64,000 nt of DNA from Prostheceraeus crozeri. Its lineage: Eukaryota > Platyhelminthes > Polycladida > Euryleptidae. Of the stretch, positions 31,106-42,382 are shown piece after piece. How positions within the stretch are numbered: position 1 is the stretch's first letter; each line of letters starts with the position of its first letter. The DNA is taken from positions 57,831 to 121,830 of the forward strand of contig CAJQUW010012715.1 of assembly GCA_907163375.1 (NCBI GenBank), in the 5' to 3' direction. The translations under genes were made by a program, and so were the position numbers. The notes beneath the pieces are model-generated. The model ran no database searches. It was not told the DNA's origin and saw only the letters and a list, made by a program, of their open reading frames with translations.

Positions 31106-31345
31106 CATATGCACTGTGAGCTACAAACCGTTAAAGAACAGCTGAAATACCGTAACATCACAGAAGGCATCCGTTAATATCAAATGCAAAAATGATGACG
31201 TCACGGCTAAAGTCCTCTAAAATCCGATAAACAGTGTCTGTTTTTGCTGATATCTTCTGTTCAGATTGCAGAAAACTGAAATATGTAAAGAGTGTAAGAA
31301 AATATCCGTTAAAATAAAGAGCTAAAATTAGTTTCACTTTTTTTG
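31106..31345. repeat. MITE-like sequence related to 56004-56238
   Basis: Shares with 56004-56238 a CACTGT start, an AAAATGATGACGTCAC core and GATAAACAG followed by TCTGTTTTT-type sequence. The right inverted arm is degraded. Contains the palindrome TGACGTCA. Lies in tetraspanin intron 5. Confidence 0.5.
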
Positions 31346-32069
31346 CCGTCTGAACTGAAAATATTCGTAAAAACTCGTTTCGCTCGTTCTACGTTTTCAA
31401 TGACGTATAGACATCGTATTAACATTGCTATAATGTACTAGTGTAATCACAGAATTAATTATTTTGTTTATCTGCTTTGGTTTGCTAGAAGTGTGATTAA
31501 TACGAAATGGACGGCACATCGAGGAATCTATTAGGTGGGCAAAAAGGAATTCCTAATACCTTACAGAGATAGGAAAAAAGTCGTGCGTCGCTTGCGGATT
31601 AATGTGAGTTCCAGCAAAGTGCTTCGATTGCCAAAATTCCTTCAGATTCGAAGAATTCAGATCATTGCCCACAAGTTTTCTCCATAATGTTGACCCTTTC
31701 GATCATTATTAAAGAAAGTAGCAGGCGTGCGAAAATTAGTTCACTTGATGATCCTCTCCTTGGCATTGCTCACTGTATAGTGCATACATTGAATCGAAGC
31801 CGGGCATCGATGTGTGTTTTGGTGTGTGCGAAGCGATATCACAGCACGCACGCATCTCTCACTGGCTCTACTGTCCTCTGCTGACAGCTTATTGTTTGCC
31901 ATTTCCGATAGCAAGAGATACACGAATTATCCATTCGAGAAGGAGCAAGTTGTCTAATTGTGATGTGCCATTTCAATATTAAGGTTACATACAAGTCTTC
32001 CTTTCTAGGAAACCGAAGCGCGCGCAGATGAATCCAATTCTGTGAGTGTAATAGTGTAAGAGGTGTAGT

Positions 32070-32590
32070 CAAGAATGGACACGTTACGGAAAGGAAAGAA
32101 GCTCTCTTTAAAATAATCAAAGTCAACCTACTTCGTGTCATTGTGAAAGCGATCGCCTTATACGGTTGCGAAACCTGGACACTGAATAAGAAAGCAGCAA
32201 AACGCATTGAGGCCTTTGACCTTTGACCAGGCCTTTGTGAAGGAAGATTACTAGGCATATCTTGGAAAGAGCACAGGACTAATGATTATGTGAGAAGTGA
32301 AATCCGACGCAGGTATGGCGCACTGAAGAGCTTATTTAACACGGTAAGAATCAGAAAACTTGAATGGTTTGGTGATGCCACTAGAGAGGCAAACGCCTTG
32401 TGCAAAGATGGGTAAGTGGAAGGAACAAGGCAAAGAGAAAGACCCCGACGAACGTGGATGGACGACATTCTGGAGTGGACTGGAGGAACGGCGATCGAAC
32501 GCGTGAGAGGAGTCGACGACAGGGAGACCTTCTGTGCTTCGATGGGCGCACCAACGGCCTCAATAGAGGCTATGGTCATGAGGGAGTGAG
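32070..32590 (+). pseudogene. LINE reverse transcriptase C-terminal fragment
   Basis: The + frame reads a typical LINE C-terminal region: ALYGCETWTLNKKAAKR, GRLLGISWKEHRTNDYV, RIRKLEWFGDATRE and RPRRTWMDDILEWTGG. Two in-frame stops interrupt it (near 32224 and 32413). The clade is RTE/Nimb-like but not resolved. It is an old, 5'-truncated copy in tetraspanin intron 5. Confidence 0.75.
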
Positions 32591-33471
32591 CGAGTGAAAA
32601 TATGAAAAAAAGGATTAGCCGATATTCACTAAAAAATGAAATAGATGTAATAACAATTTCTAAAACATGGCCAAATGTCACCTGATAATGAATTAACAAA
32701 TCCTATTGCCACCAAGACACAATTTTGTGTAGACAGCACATGTTTTAAAGGAATTATAAATTCAGTTTTCAATAAATTGATTAAATGAAGCTGTTGAAGT
32801 CAATCGTAAACAGAAACATTTATCCAAGCAAGTCACTTTTGTCTTCGTAGCATGAAGAAAAAGAAGATGTTGCAACAATTCACGTGTCACATTACAAAAT
32901 CACTAATTTTAGAATATTACTCTCAAATGAATCAGAATTAATTTTGTACTTATTAGTTTGTCTAATGACCCCCTCAGAGAGTTGGTTTCAGGTGACAGAG
33001 CTGCTATTGTTTCCCGACGTCGCTGCTGCAGTGCATGATGGGGACATCACGTTGTCAGCCGTTTTAATGTCTCACTGCGGAAACCTTGACCTCAGACAAA
33101 ACAACGTTAGGCGTTAATTGTCATTGTAAGCAAACCAAAGCAAGAGCATCATCTTCAACGTAAATGTAGACCTATTTCTTTGCAAAGTTGCGCATGGATG
33201 CAATATTTCAGGATCTTTCTAATATTCCGCCGCTAATACCAAAGTTAGTTATTTTCCCTAAAAATTCCAACATTGTTCAAAATGTCACATGTTCTAGAGG
33301 TCTGTCTGGCTTGTAAAGGATTTATTCTAATCAGATTCAGTTTGTCAGGTGTGTTTGACATGATGAGAACCTGAGATGTTGCGCTTCATTCTTCTAAATC
33401 CTTGCCACGACAGCCGATTCGATGTCAATCCAATGCTATGGTCCTATTCGATTTGTTTGAGCTCCGTGAGC

Positions 33472-33625
33472 TGTTACATGTGTGAATTAAAAGGTAACGT
33501 GTGCTGGCTCATACAATTTATTTCTGAAAGATTTCTTTAACACACTACAAAATAGTCAACGTATAATTGTTAGCTCATTTAAAGAAGTCACGAAAAATTA
33601 ACATTCACATAGTTCGTTCACAACA
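33472..33625 (-). repeat. Gypsy 3' LTR
   Basis: 154 bp, TG...CA ends, identical by eye to 37723-37876. Short for the family. Confidence 0.95.
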
Positions 33626-33635
33626 CCCCTCCCTC

Positions 33636-36600
33636 CTAGTCGCGGAAGCGATGGGGTTTTCCACAATGTCTTTCCGGATTCTTCCTTGTAGGTGCCGGAA
33701 GGTGACCGTCCTCCGGTGGCACTTCACGTGAACTCTTCCGTTCTCCATCTCCGTTCTCTCGACCCGGTCCGCCGTCGTTCGTAGCCTCCAAATCGATCAA
33801 ATCTTCTCCATTGTTAGCCGTGTCACGAAGCCGGCGATCAGAATCAGTCTCTCTTTCTCCCATTGGTCGTGGAGAATCCTCCACAGTACGCCAGAGTCGA
33901 TCGACGTTCTCCTTCGGTAACGTTTGTTCGTCTTCCTCGGTACTCTCGAACTTCTTGATAGCTTGCCAGTGTCTCGTGACAACACTGCCACTAGCCAGCT
34001 GGATCTCGTACTTGAAACGACCGATTTTGGCGGTCACTGTTCCTTTACGCCACTTGCTCCTCGCCCCTAGGATGAAATTCCTGACTAAAACCTGATCACC
34101 TACTTCGTACTGTACTGAGCGTGACTCTAGGTCTGGAAAATAAGAGCGGGCTCGATGTGGCTCTGGCAACACTAAGTCTAATTTCGTCCTCATCTCTCTC
34201 CCGAACATCAACAACGCTGGTGTGCATCCTGTGGTCTCTTGGACTGTTGTTCGATAGCGAAACAGAAACTGTGTCAATCTTTGCTCAACACTACCGTCTA
34301 GCTTTTTCATCTTGTTCTTGAAAATCTGTACAGCTCTTTCAGCGAGACCGTTCGTCCTAGGACTGTAAGCTGGACTGGTTGTGTGCTTCACCCCGCACAT
34401 TTTTGCAAAATGATCGAAATCTGAAGAAGTGAAAGCACTACCATTATCAGAGTGAATTTGGCGAGGAATACCATAAGTTGCAAAGAACTTTTTCAAGTTG
34501 CATACCGTCTCATCAGTTGTCAGGTTCCTCTGCTCTACCACTTCTATCCACTTGGAATGAGCATCGATAATAATCAAGAAGTGTGTTCCTAAGAAATTTT
34601 CCGCAAAATCCACGTGCAATCGTTCGAGCGGCTTGGAAGCTTGAAGCCAGACATGTCCTTTCTCTAAATCCGGCGCGTTGCTGTTCAACTGACATCTTTG
34701 GCAAGATTTAGCCAATCCTTCTATGTCTTTGTCGATACCATGCCAGTAAACGAAACTTCTACTCAATGCTTTCATCTTAGCTATACCAACGTGACCGTCA
34801 TGAAGTAACTTCAGGATCTTACTTCTTAAAACCTGTGGGATTATAACTCGCTGGCCCCAAAGGATGCAACCTTCCTGGATTGACAACTCGAGCCTCTTGC
34901 TATGGAACGGTTTCAAGTCTTCCGAAATACCCTCATCAGGCCAAGACGTCCGTGTATAATGCATGAGAGTTCTCAATGTGGAATCCTTGCTACTGGCGTC
35001 TTTTATCATGTGGAAATCGACCGGGGTTGGTTCAAACATCTCAATCAAATGGATCGTCTCGCTTGGTAACGGACTGGTTTTGGGGGCCTTGGAAACAGGG
35101 AATCTACTCAAAGTATCAGCTTGGCGTATCTCGGATCCCGGTTTGTAAATCATCTCGTAATCAAACTGGTTTAAATAAACACACCAACGTGTAATTCTAC
35201 CAGCCGCTATCTTTGAAGTGGCATAACCCTTACTGAACAATCCTATCAGTGGTCTATGGTCGGTTTCAATGGTGAAGCGGTGGCCATAAAGAAATTGCTG
35301 AAACTTCAGAAGGCCGAAAGTAATAGCGAGTGCCTCCTTTTCAGTCTGTGAGTAGTTCATTTCGGAGCTATTCAAAGAGCGTGAAGCATAACCTATTGGA
35401 CGTTCAGTTGAGTCAAAACGATGAGAAAGTATAGCACTTATGCCGACTGGGCTAGCATCTGTCGTAAGAAAAAGGGTTTTTTCCGGATGAAAAGGACTAA
35501 GGACTTTGTCGGACGACAGTAAGTGCTTGATTTCGCGAAAAGCGTTCACTTGAGCCTCCTTCCATTCCCAAACAACTCCCTTTTTTAAAAGATGGTGCAG
35601 CGGATGCAAAATGGTTGCGGGATCTCTCATGAACCTTCGGTAGTATCCTATAATGCCCAAGAAAGTTCTCAGCTCGGAAACGTTTGTGGGCGCTCTCATG
35701 TCCTGAATCGCTTTGACTTTAGCTGGCATTGCTCTTATCCCTTCAGCATCGATTATATGTCCCAGAAAAGTTATAGTCGATCTGTTCCACTCACACTTTG
35801 CAGATTTCACAACTAGTCCGACATCCAAGAATCTTTGGATAACCTTTCTAACAACTGCATCATGTTCGTCTTTAGTCTTACCGAAACAGATCATGTCATC
35901 TATGTAGACGACGACATTTTCGATTCCCTTCAGTACATTCTCTATCGTGCGTTGGAAAATCGCGGGACTGGAGCTTACACCATACGGAAGCCTATTCATT
36001 TGGAACAAGCCGAAAGGCGTGTTAAGAGTACACATCCGACTGGACTCCTCATCTAATGGAAGTTGCAAATAGGCCTTCGCCAGATCTATCTTGGAAAAAG
36101 TGGTGGCTGCGGCTAATTTTCCCAGCATCTCTTCGAGCTTGGGCATCGGATAAACATTACAGGCGCTGTTCCTATTAACAGTGTTTCTAAAATCTCCACA
36201 AATTCGAATTGAGTTGTCCTTCTTCCTTATCGCAACGATTGGAGTAGCCCATTCACTGTTCTCAATGGGAGTGATGATCCCCTCTTCAACCATCTTGTCG
36301 AGTTCAGTCTTAACTGGCTCTTTCATAGCTAATGGCAATGTACGCTCTCGGATGAACACGGGTTTGCAGTCAGGTAACTTGTGGATGTGCGCTTTTTGGC
36401 CTTTGTACTTTCCTGACTTTTCATTAAAGATCTCGGGAAACTCTTCGCACCAGACTGGACCTTTCTCAGTGGGAGTAGCCACAGTCAAATGAAAAACACT
36501 TTTCCAATCTATCCGAAGGACCTGCAACCAGTCCCTCCCCAGCAAATTATTGCGACCATGTGTAGTGATCAAAACTGGCAAGCATGCTTCTTGGTCATTC

Positions 36601-37646
36601 AACCGAACTGGGATCCTAGCCTGTCCTAGAAGTGGGATAGGGTTGCCATTGTAGTCACGCAATTTCATGCTACATTTGGAAATCTCGGTTGACCTATCCT
36701 TAATTGTGTCCCATGTTGATTTTGTTAACAAACTCACTGCCGCACCGGTGTCCACCTCCATCTGTGTGGCCTTTTTGTTCAGTTCAACTGACACAACTAT
36801 GGCTGCGTTGTTCGTCCGCTTGCAGTTAATGCTCATAATCTGGTACTCTACGCAATCGTCATCGTCGGAGGAAATATCGACATGTTTGACCCTTCTTGAT
36901 GAGTCACCTGCACGCTTCTTTGTCATACACGCAGATTCCTTGTGGCCTCGTTTTTTGCAAAAATTACAGTTCTTATTTCTGTAAAAACAATTGTCTGGGA
37001 GGTGATTTGTACCTTCACAACGATAACATAATTTATCCTCCTTGCTAAACTCTGCATTGGTAGGCCTAAACCTATGTTTGGTTTTGGAAACATAATTGAC
37101 TTCATTTTCAACCGCCACTAATTTTTTAGTGTCCTCTCTGTTCTGTTCTAGTTGCAAACAAATGTCACATGCTTTTTGGAAAGTTAGAGAATCACCCTCG
37201 GATAACAAACGGTTGATCATTTTATTATCATTCAAACCACTAACGAGTTTGTCGCGCAGACGCTCTTCTAACGACGCACCGAACTTACACTTTTCGGCCA
37301 TGTGCCGCAAAGTATTGATATAGTCACCTACAGTTTCATGTTCCCCACGCATGGTTTTGTCAAACTTATAACGGTGGACTATTACAGAAGATTGTGGCTC
37401 TAAATGATCCTTGAGGGCCTTGCCTATTTCAGACAAACTTTTATCGGCTATCTTTGCAGGTCTCAATAAGTCTTTGATCAAGCGGAACGTGCTTTCGCCT
37501 ACCACACTTAAGAAAACAGATTTTGCTTTCGACTCCTCGATATCATTTGCCTCAACATAAAACTCAAAACTCTCCAAGTAATCACTAAAATTTTCTTTTC
37601 TATCATAAGGTCCAATATCACCTATTCTATGTGCCATATCAAACAA
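33636..37646 (-). CDS. Gypsy Gag-Pol polyprotein
   Basis: 1336 residues in a single frame. Order: Gag (residues 1-~200), two CCHC zinc knuckles (CYRCEGTNHLPDNC and CNFCKKRGHKESAC), aspartic protease (MEVDTGAAVSLL), reverse transcriptase (VVYIDDMICFG), RNase H (LTTDASPVGISA), integrase zinc finger (HDGHVGIAK ... CQRCQ) and integrase core (HVDFAENF, IHSDNGSAF, GLAERAVQIF), then a basic, acidic-tailed C-terminus. Order RT-RNaseH-integrase identifies Ty3/Gypsy, probably near the Mag/SURL branch. Gag and Pol are fused without a visible shift site. No envelope gene. Confidence 0.95.
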   Translation of the reverse strand: MFDMAHRIGDIGPYDRKENFSDYLESFEFYVEANDIEESKAKSVFLSVVGESTFRLIKDLLRPAKIADKSLSEIGKALKDHLEPQSSVIVHRYKFDKTMRGEHETVGDYINTLRHMAEKCKFGASLEERLRDKLVSGLNDNKMINRLLSEGDSLTFQKACDICLQLEQNREDTKKLVAVENEVNYVSKTKHRFRPTNAEFSKEDKLCYRCEGTNHLPDNCFYRNKNCNFCKKRGHKESACMTKKRAGDSSRRVKHVDISSDDDDCVEYQIMSINCKRTNNAAIVVSVELNKKATQMEVDTGAAVSLLTKSTWDTIKDRSTEISKCSMKLRDYNGNPIPLLGQARIPVRLNDQEACLPVLITTHGRNNLLGRDWLQVLRIDWKSVFHLTVATPTEKGPVWCEEFPEIFNEKSGKYKGQKAHIHKLPDCKPVFIRERTLPLAMKEPVKTELDKMVEEGIITPIENSEWATPIVAIRKKDNSIRICGDFRNTVNRNSACNVYPMPKLEEMLGKLAAATTFSKIDLAKAYLQLPLDEESSRMCTLNTPFGLFQMNRLPYGVSSSPAIFQRTIENVLKGIENVVVYIDDMICFGKTKDEHDAVVRKVIQRFLDVGLVVKSAKCEWNRSTITFLGHIIDAEGIRAMPAKVKAIQDMRAPTNVSELRTFLGIIGYYRRFMRDPATILHPLHHLLKKGVVWEWKEAQVNAFREIKHLLSSDKVLSPFHPEKTLFLTTDASPVGISAILSHRFDSTERPIGYASRSLNSSEMNYSQTEKEALAITFGLLKFQQFLYGHRFTIETDHRPLIGLFSKGYATSKIAAGRITRWCVYLNQFDYEMIYKPGSEIRQADTLSRFPVSKAPKTSPLPSETIHLIEMFEPTPVDFHMIKDASSKDSTLRTLMHYTRTSWPDEGISEDLKPFHSKRLELSIQEGCILWGQRVIIPQVLRSKILKLLHDGHVGIAKMKALSRSFVYWHGIDKDIEGLAKSCQRCQLNSNAPDLEKGHVWLQASKPLERLHVDFAENFLGTHFLIIIDAHSKWIEVVEQRNLTTDETVCNLKKFFATYGIPRQIHSDNGSAFTSSDFDHFAKMCGVKHTTSPAYSPRTNGLAERAVQIFKNKMKKLDGSVEQRLTQFLFRYRTTVQETTGCTPALLMFGREMRTKLDLVLPEPHRARSYFPDLESRSVQYEVGDQVLVRNFILGARSKWRKGTVTAKIGRFKYEIQLASGSVVTRHWQAIKKFESTEEDEQTLPKENVDRLWRTVEDSPRPMGERETDSDRRLRDTANNGEDLIDLEATNDGGPGRENGDGERKSSREVPPEDGHLPAPTRKNPERHCGKPHRFRD

Positions 37647-37722
37647 ATATGTTAGTAAACGTGGAATTTATATGCACATATGCAAACAATATTTGTAGCC
37701 GTAACTCAATGTTCGTCGCCAG

Positions 37723-37876
37723 TGTTACATGTGTGAATTAAAAGGTAACGTGTGCTGGCTCATACAATTTATTTCTGAAAGATTTCTTTAACACACTACA
37801 AAATAGTCAACGTATAATTGTTAGCTCATTTAAAGAAGTCACGAAAAATTAACATTCACATAGTTCGTTCACAACA
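37723..37876 (-). repeat. Gypsy 5' LTR
   Basis: 154 bp, identical by eye to the other LTR. Confidence 0.95.
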
Positions 37877-38142
37877 TGAGCCAACACGTGCATATTGTAC
37901 TGGCAAGGGGTAATGGGAAAGTCCCATAGTTCATTTCAGATGAAGGATTAATAGTGTAAGTAACAGAATGCAAGGATGTTCCGTCATAGCTCCATAATTA
38001 CCAAAATACATTAGAACTATCCGAGTGCAATGAGTAAATTTCTATGGTCCTGAAGGAAGTAGTATAACCAGGGATGTCCATGAAGTGAGGAATATCATGT
38101 CATAGAACTCGGGATAGACAACTTCCAGAGTGTGCAGGATTA

Positions 38143-38695
38143 GTCCAGCAGCCAGAACGAGCCTCTGCAGGAAACAATGTCGAATTGAGCCCTTCACAAA
38201 ATGTGTACACCTCAAGGCTGCTACGAATCTGCGCGTCTGCCGAGCTCTAGCTGATTCCTGTTCTGGTCAGACACGATCAAAGACAGCACATGTAAAACCA
38301 ATCAGAAGCAGATTGCAGTTTTTGGGGAAAGTGAAATTTTCTGTGTTTTCTCTGATTATGTGAAAATTTCCAAATCCACCATTGTTTATTTGGAACATCT
38401 TCAAGTTACTTCCTATTATGTGCATGTATTATTATCATGCTTCTGATTGGATATGAAAGCGGTAATGTGGCTAAATCTGGCTGCAATTACCCAAAATGAT
38501 GTATTTGCCGACATTAGGATGATTGCTGGATCTGAATTGGTTTAGTTTCACCGACAACAGTACATGAACGCATGAATTTAAGGCATTCCATGCCAAAAAA
38601 GGCTCTAGACTTATTACTTTTCACTTAATAAGAGAAAACATAGAAAATCTCATTTTTCACGAAGACTCCAATCTGTCTGCCGGATTATTAAGGAA
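38143..38695. mobile_element. foldback element, degraded copy
   Basis: The left half (CAGCCAGAACGAGCCTCTGC onward, with GCGTCTGCCGAGCTCTAG, GCAGATTGCAGTTTTTG) matches the left arm and loop of 62679-63388. The right arm stops after an AAACATAGAAAATCTCATTTT block and jumps to GTCTGCCGG, so most of it is deleted. Lies in tetraspanin intron 5. Confidence 0.75.
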
Positions 38696-39814
38696 ATACA
38701 TATGGATTTCATTGCTGCACAATGATAAACTCAGCAATTGGTCTGCATTGTAGCCAAATGGTGTTCCTGGAAAATACTGGATATACGTGAATGCACGTGC
38801 AGTCGCACATATCATGATCATGATGATATATTTTGGTAATACTTTCCGTCTAATGATACTCTACGGTTTAGTAGCGAAATATATTGCGGATTAAGGCAGC
38901 ACATATTTTTACGTTGACAACTAAAAACTTGACCTTTCCATACAACAAGCATGATGCAGACAGGTCAAGGCCTGTCACATACTCATTTCAATAACGTGTG
39001 ACGCACAGTGTGCGTCATTTTCTGGAATAAGGGGTTCTTTCAACATCCATAATTTTTATCAATTATTTTCAGCAGCACTCATTGAGAAATGTGTCTCAAA
39101 TAAACTCAGATCTTCTGTTCCCTATAAATTGAAAGATTTAAAATGGAGTGGGACGTTTCCAAGTTAGAACAGAGATTCCTCACCTGAATAGTACAAATTC
39201 AATGACAATTGCGTCCTGAACGATGAGTTTTGTAACTTTTGGCATGACATTGACAAGTATTCTGTACCATTGTATTCACAGACATCACGCATGACCTGGT
39301 CAATTGTAATAGATAATTAATAGCATCAGATCTAATTACTATTTGTCTTCTCCATGGCCATTGTCTATTGATCGTCTCGGATGGCAATTAGAATGGCGGT
39401 TACCCTCCATCAAGTTTTTTACTTCTAATTTTGTTTCCATCACAGTTCGCGTTTGTATTGTTCACTTAGTTGCTGCATTTCAAGGTTTCTTTTATTACAT
39501 GTAGCACTGTTGAAACATTCAAAATAGATTTGTTGAAATCTTCAAATGATTATGCTCTTATTGCTGGGGTTGACCTTGTCACTTTCACGAATTTTGTGAA
39601 ACAATTGAGTAAAGTAAAGTCCTCAAATCTAAGTAGTCTACGGAGATATTTAAATCGTATGACAAGTAATATGATCTCTATGAAATTAGAGGAATCAGAT
39701 GGCACATGCGCGCATAGTTTCTGTATTCGCTATTTATTTAATTGTCCCATACATTATTCAATTTTGACGTTTTGTATGAATTTCAAATATTTTCCTGAAT
39801 TATCTACTTTTCAG
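38696..39814. other. tetraspanin intron 5, right end
   Basis: No exon or element recognised. The 124-codon + frame at 39470-39844 ends across the exon 6 acceptor and is not thought to be coding. Confidence 0.5.
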
Positions 39815-39972
39815 CTGATTGGGTATCTTACCCAGAGCATATAAAGAACAAGGAATGTCCGTTGACACTTAAGGATGTCAATAGTAAAGGCTGTTTCAGT
39901 GCTATGAAGCAAGAAGCATCTCGTTATTCAACAGCACTTATCATCTCAGCTGCTGCGGTAGCTGCACTCGAA
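39815..39972 (+). CDS. tetraspanin, coding exon 6
   Basis: 158 bp, acceptor ACTTTTCAG, donor GTAAGT, entering in phase 1 and leaving in phase 0. Encodes the end of the large loop (NKECPL and NSKGCFSAM, the last loop cysteines) and most of the fourth membrane segment (TALIISAAAVAALE). Confidence 0.95.
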
Positions 39973-40917
39973 GTAAGTACTTCTGTAATATTTTCTAAAA
40001 CCTCTGCTCGCTGTGTTATGAAGTCAATTTCCCAAAAGATGCTGATTATAGAACTTTCCAAGTAAGGTAACAGAAATCCTCGTGCAATATCGCTCCGTCA
40101 GATTTCTTTCTTCATCTGGTCATGCAGGTAGCAATCTGAACAGGTTTCTATTTTTCTAACCAGTAATTTTCCCGTCAGTTTTTGATAATTCCGTATTTCA
40201 AAAGATTATTCCTTTCAATAAAATTCATAATTTCTGTCTATTCTTCTGTGTATGAAAGATTCTCATAAAAGCTTTGTTTACTTACAAAGCATTGATTTAA
40301 AACAATTCACGCTCACTAAGCTCTCCGCAAAACGCTCAGTATTGATGAACTTTTCTTACAAATAATCATAATTAAAAATGCATTGAATAATGTTTCTATA
40401 TAAAAATACTAAGAAATAAATGACCACATGTAAGCTGACCAGGGCACATTAAGTCAGCTAGAGAAGCTTTCGGCTGAAAAAGCTCATGAATAGATGACTG
40501 CGCTTATTGATGTGAATTGTTTGGTAGTTACCTTTCTCTTTTTTGCCAGGCAATAGGCAATACCTTTAGTGCAACTTTAATTTGGTATGGTGATGGTTCT
40601 AATGCTGACATCGTATGATACTCAGGAGCCACAACTACTGGATCGGTAATTGTCGCCAGTATACATTATTCTGCTAATTTATTTTCATGTGCATTGCAAC
40701 AATCTGTTATAGACTTCCATGATCATTCATTTTCTCCGATTCCGTTCTATGTATCTGGTTTCGGAGCGTGGCACAACTTCAGTTTGAATCACTTCATTTT
40801 TCTTGTATGTACTTGTAGTATCAATTGCAAATCTCCTCAACACAATTGTCATAATTATTTATGTTAAATTGTATTTGATTAACAATTCCATCTTCATGTT
40901 TATCTCGTTGCTTTCAG

Positions 40918-40974
40918 GTTTCTAATGTTGTGATAACATTCCTCCTCATTCGTGCAATTAGAAAGGAAATGTGA
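40918..40974 (+). CDS. tetraspanin, last coding exon
   Basis: Acceptor TTGCTTTCAG; 18 codons and TGA. Completes the fourth membrane segment (VSNVVITFLLIRAI) and ends with the short cytoplasmic tail RKEM. The tail lacks a classic tyrosine sorting signal or PDZ ligand. No canonical AATAAA was seen close behind. Confidence 0.9.
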   Translation, partial: VSNVVITFLLIRAIRKEM

Positions 40975-41219
40975 AAGCGAAAACCTTCACTCAGGAAAGC
41001 CAATTATTTTTAGAATGTGAATTTTGCCAAATACATTTCTCCTAATTGTAATCAACTTCACATTACCATGAGGAAAAAATATTTTTTACCCTCTCTTTGT
41101 ATACATTTGCAAAGCACAAAAAGCTTATGTGCAACCTTTGTTGTGATGGATGTGATGGTAGATGGGAATGCGGTTTTTTATGTAAATGCAGCTGGTGTTT
41201 TCATTACGCAGGGCATGGG

Positions 41220-41255
41220 TTCACTCACTCACTCACTCACTCACTCACTCACTCA
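41220..41255. repeat. (TCAC)n microsatellite
   Basis: About nine CACT units. Confidence 0.95.
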
Positions 41256-41651
41256 ATCAAAATCCTTTTTGTTTAAAAGTGACATGTAGTCATAATACTT
41301 CACAGTTATGAATAGCTTCAATGGTAAATCATATGACTGATGCATGCAAAATTCTTTTTAGTAGTTAATTTAGCCTTGTCCCCATCAAGTGATATATTCA
41401 ATCGAACACAACCTTTATATCGGTCAAAATCTGTTACACTAATGCGGTTGATTAGCCGTCGACGTCAGTGTTTCCCTAGTACTTCAGTGTTTTCCAGTGC
41501 ATCGAGGGCGAATGGAGATCGTCAGGGGGTTCACGCAGTTCAAGGAGTGATTTGCGAGTGATTTGAAAAAAAAATTGGGAAGATAAGTGAGGTAGGGATT
41601 CACAATAGTGCTGATAAGGAATTGTAGGGAGAAAGATGCAAAGTATAAACT

Positions 41652-42382
41652 GATAGGATCAGGGATGTGGAGTCCGATAGATTTTGATAGGACTCCGACT
41701 CCAAGTGGCAATTATATGAAGCCTAGTTTTTTTTAAAAAAAACTGGTAACCTAAATAATATAGATAATTATAGGCTTACCTGAACATATTTCTTAGCAAT
41801 CATTTTTGTATCAATTATCAATCATTTCTGATGAAAGTTTATCAAATGTCGCTTTACGTTGAATGCATGCGACTGGGCTCCTCCCATCTTCTTGATGTCT
41901 GCTTCACACGGTTTTTCTACAGTCTCTACCAGGTAGGAAAATCCCCATCCTTCTTCACAAAATATGAGTACACTTTCGATTTCAATATTGTGCTTTGGAG
42001 GAGACATCACACACGATTAACGTGAGGGTAAGAGGCAATGTTCTCAGACAAACTAGTATTTCATTTTTGTCTCTGATGTGACCTTTGGTGTGTAGGTGTG
42101 ATCGAGGCTAGGAAGGCTTGTCTTCTCTACTAAATCACCAAGTGAAAAGACAATCCTTTTTTCACTATGACGGTTCATTCCCTCAACTATTACAAACGTT
42201 GCATGCACTACTGTCTCGACTGTACTTTTGTGACAGCTATGTAAGAGGACAAACAATTTTTTTGTATCATATTTCGGGTCTAGTTATTGGCCGGAGTCCG
42301 GAGTCCTATCATTTAATAGGACTCGGACTGCAGCAATAATGATAGAACTCCGGGACTCCGACTCCGCATCCCTGGGTAGGAT
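41652..42382 (-). mobile_element. hAT-derived non-autonomous element, copy 2
   Basis: Element 41660-42374, starting CAGGGATGTGGAGTCC and ending GACTCCGCATCCCTG. Flanks GATAGGAT (41652-41659) and GGTAGGAT (42375-42382) are an 8-bp target duplication with one mismatch. The decayed BED finger (about 41830-42010) reads on the minus strand, opposite to the other two copies. Confidence 0.9.

Larger units (their letters stand above)
33467..37881 (-). mobile_element. Ty3/Gypsy LTR retrotransposon, whole-looking, young
   Basis: Element 33472-37876 on the minus strand, flanked by the perfect 5-bp target duplication TGAGC (33467-33471 and 37877-37881). Two 154-bp LTRs look identical base for base, and one 1336-codon Gag-Pol frame fills the interior. 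Next to the 5' LTR the minus strand reads CTGGCGACGAAC, a probable primer-binding site; a purine tract (AGGAGGGAGGGG) abuts the 3' LTR. It looks whole with no breaks seen, so the insertion is very recent. It lies in tetraspanin intron 5, antisense to the gene. Confidence 0.95.

Noticed and set aside
39470-39844. + strand 124-codon frame before tetraspanin exon 6
   Set aside because: It crosses the splice acceptor in a frame different from the exon and shows no tetraspanin or other similarity.
40550-40640. Possible extra exon in the tetraspanin last intron (after GCCAG)
   Set aside because: It would interrupt the fourth membrane segment, which joins correctly between 39972 and 40918, and its frame ends quickly.
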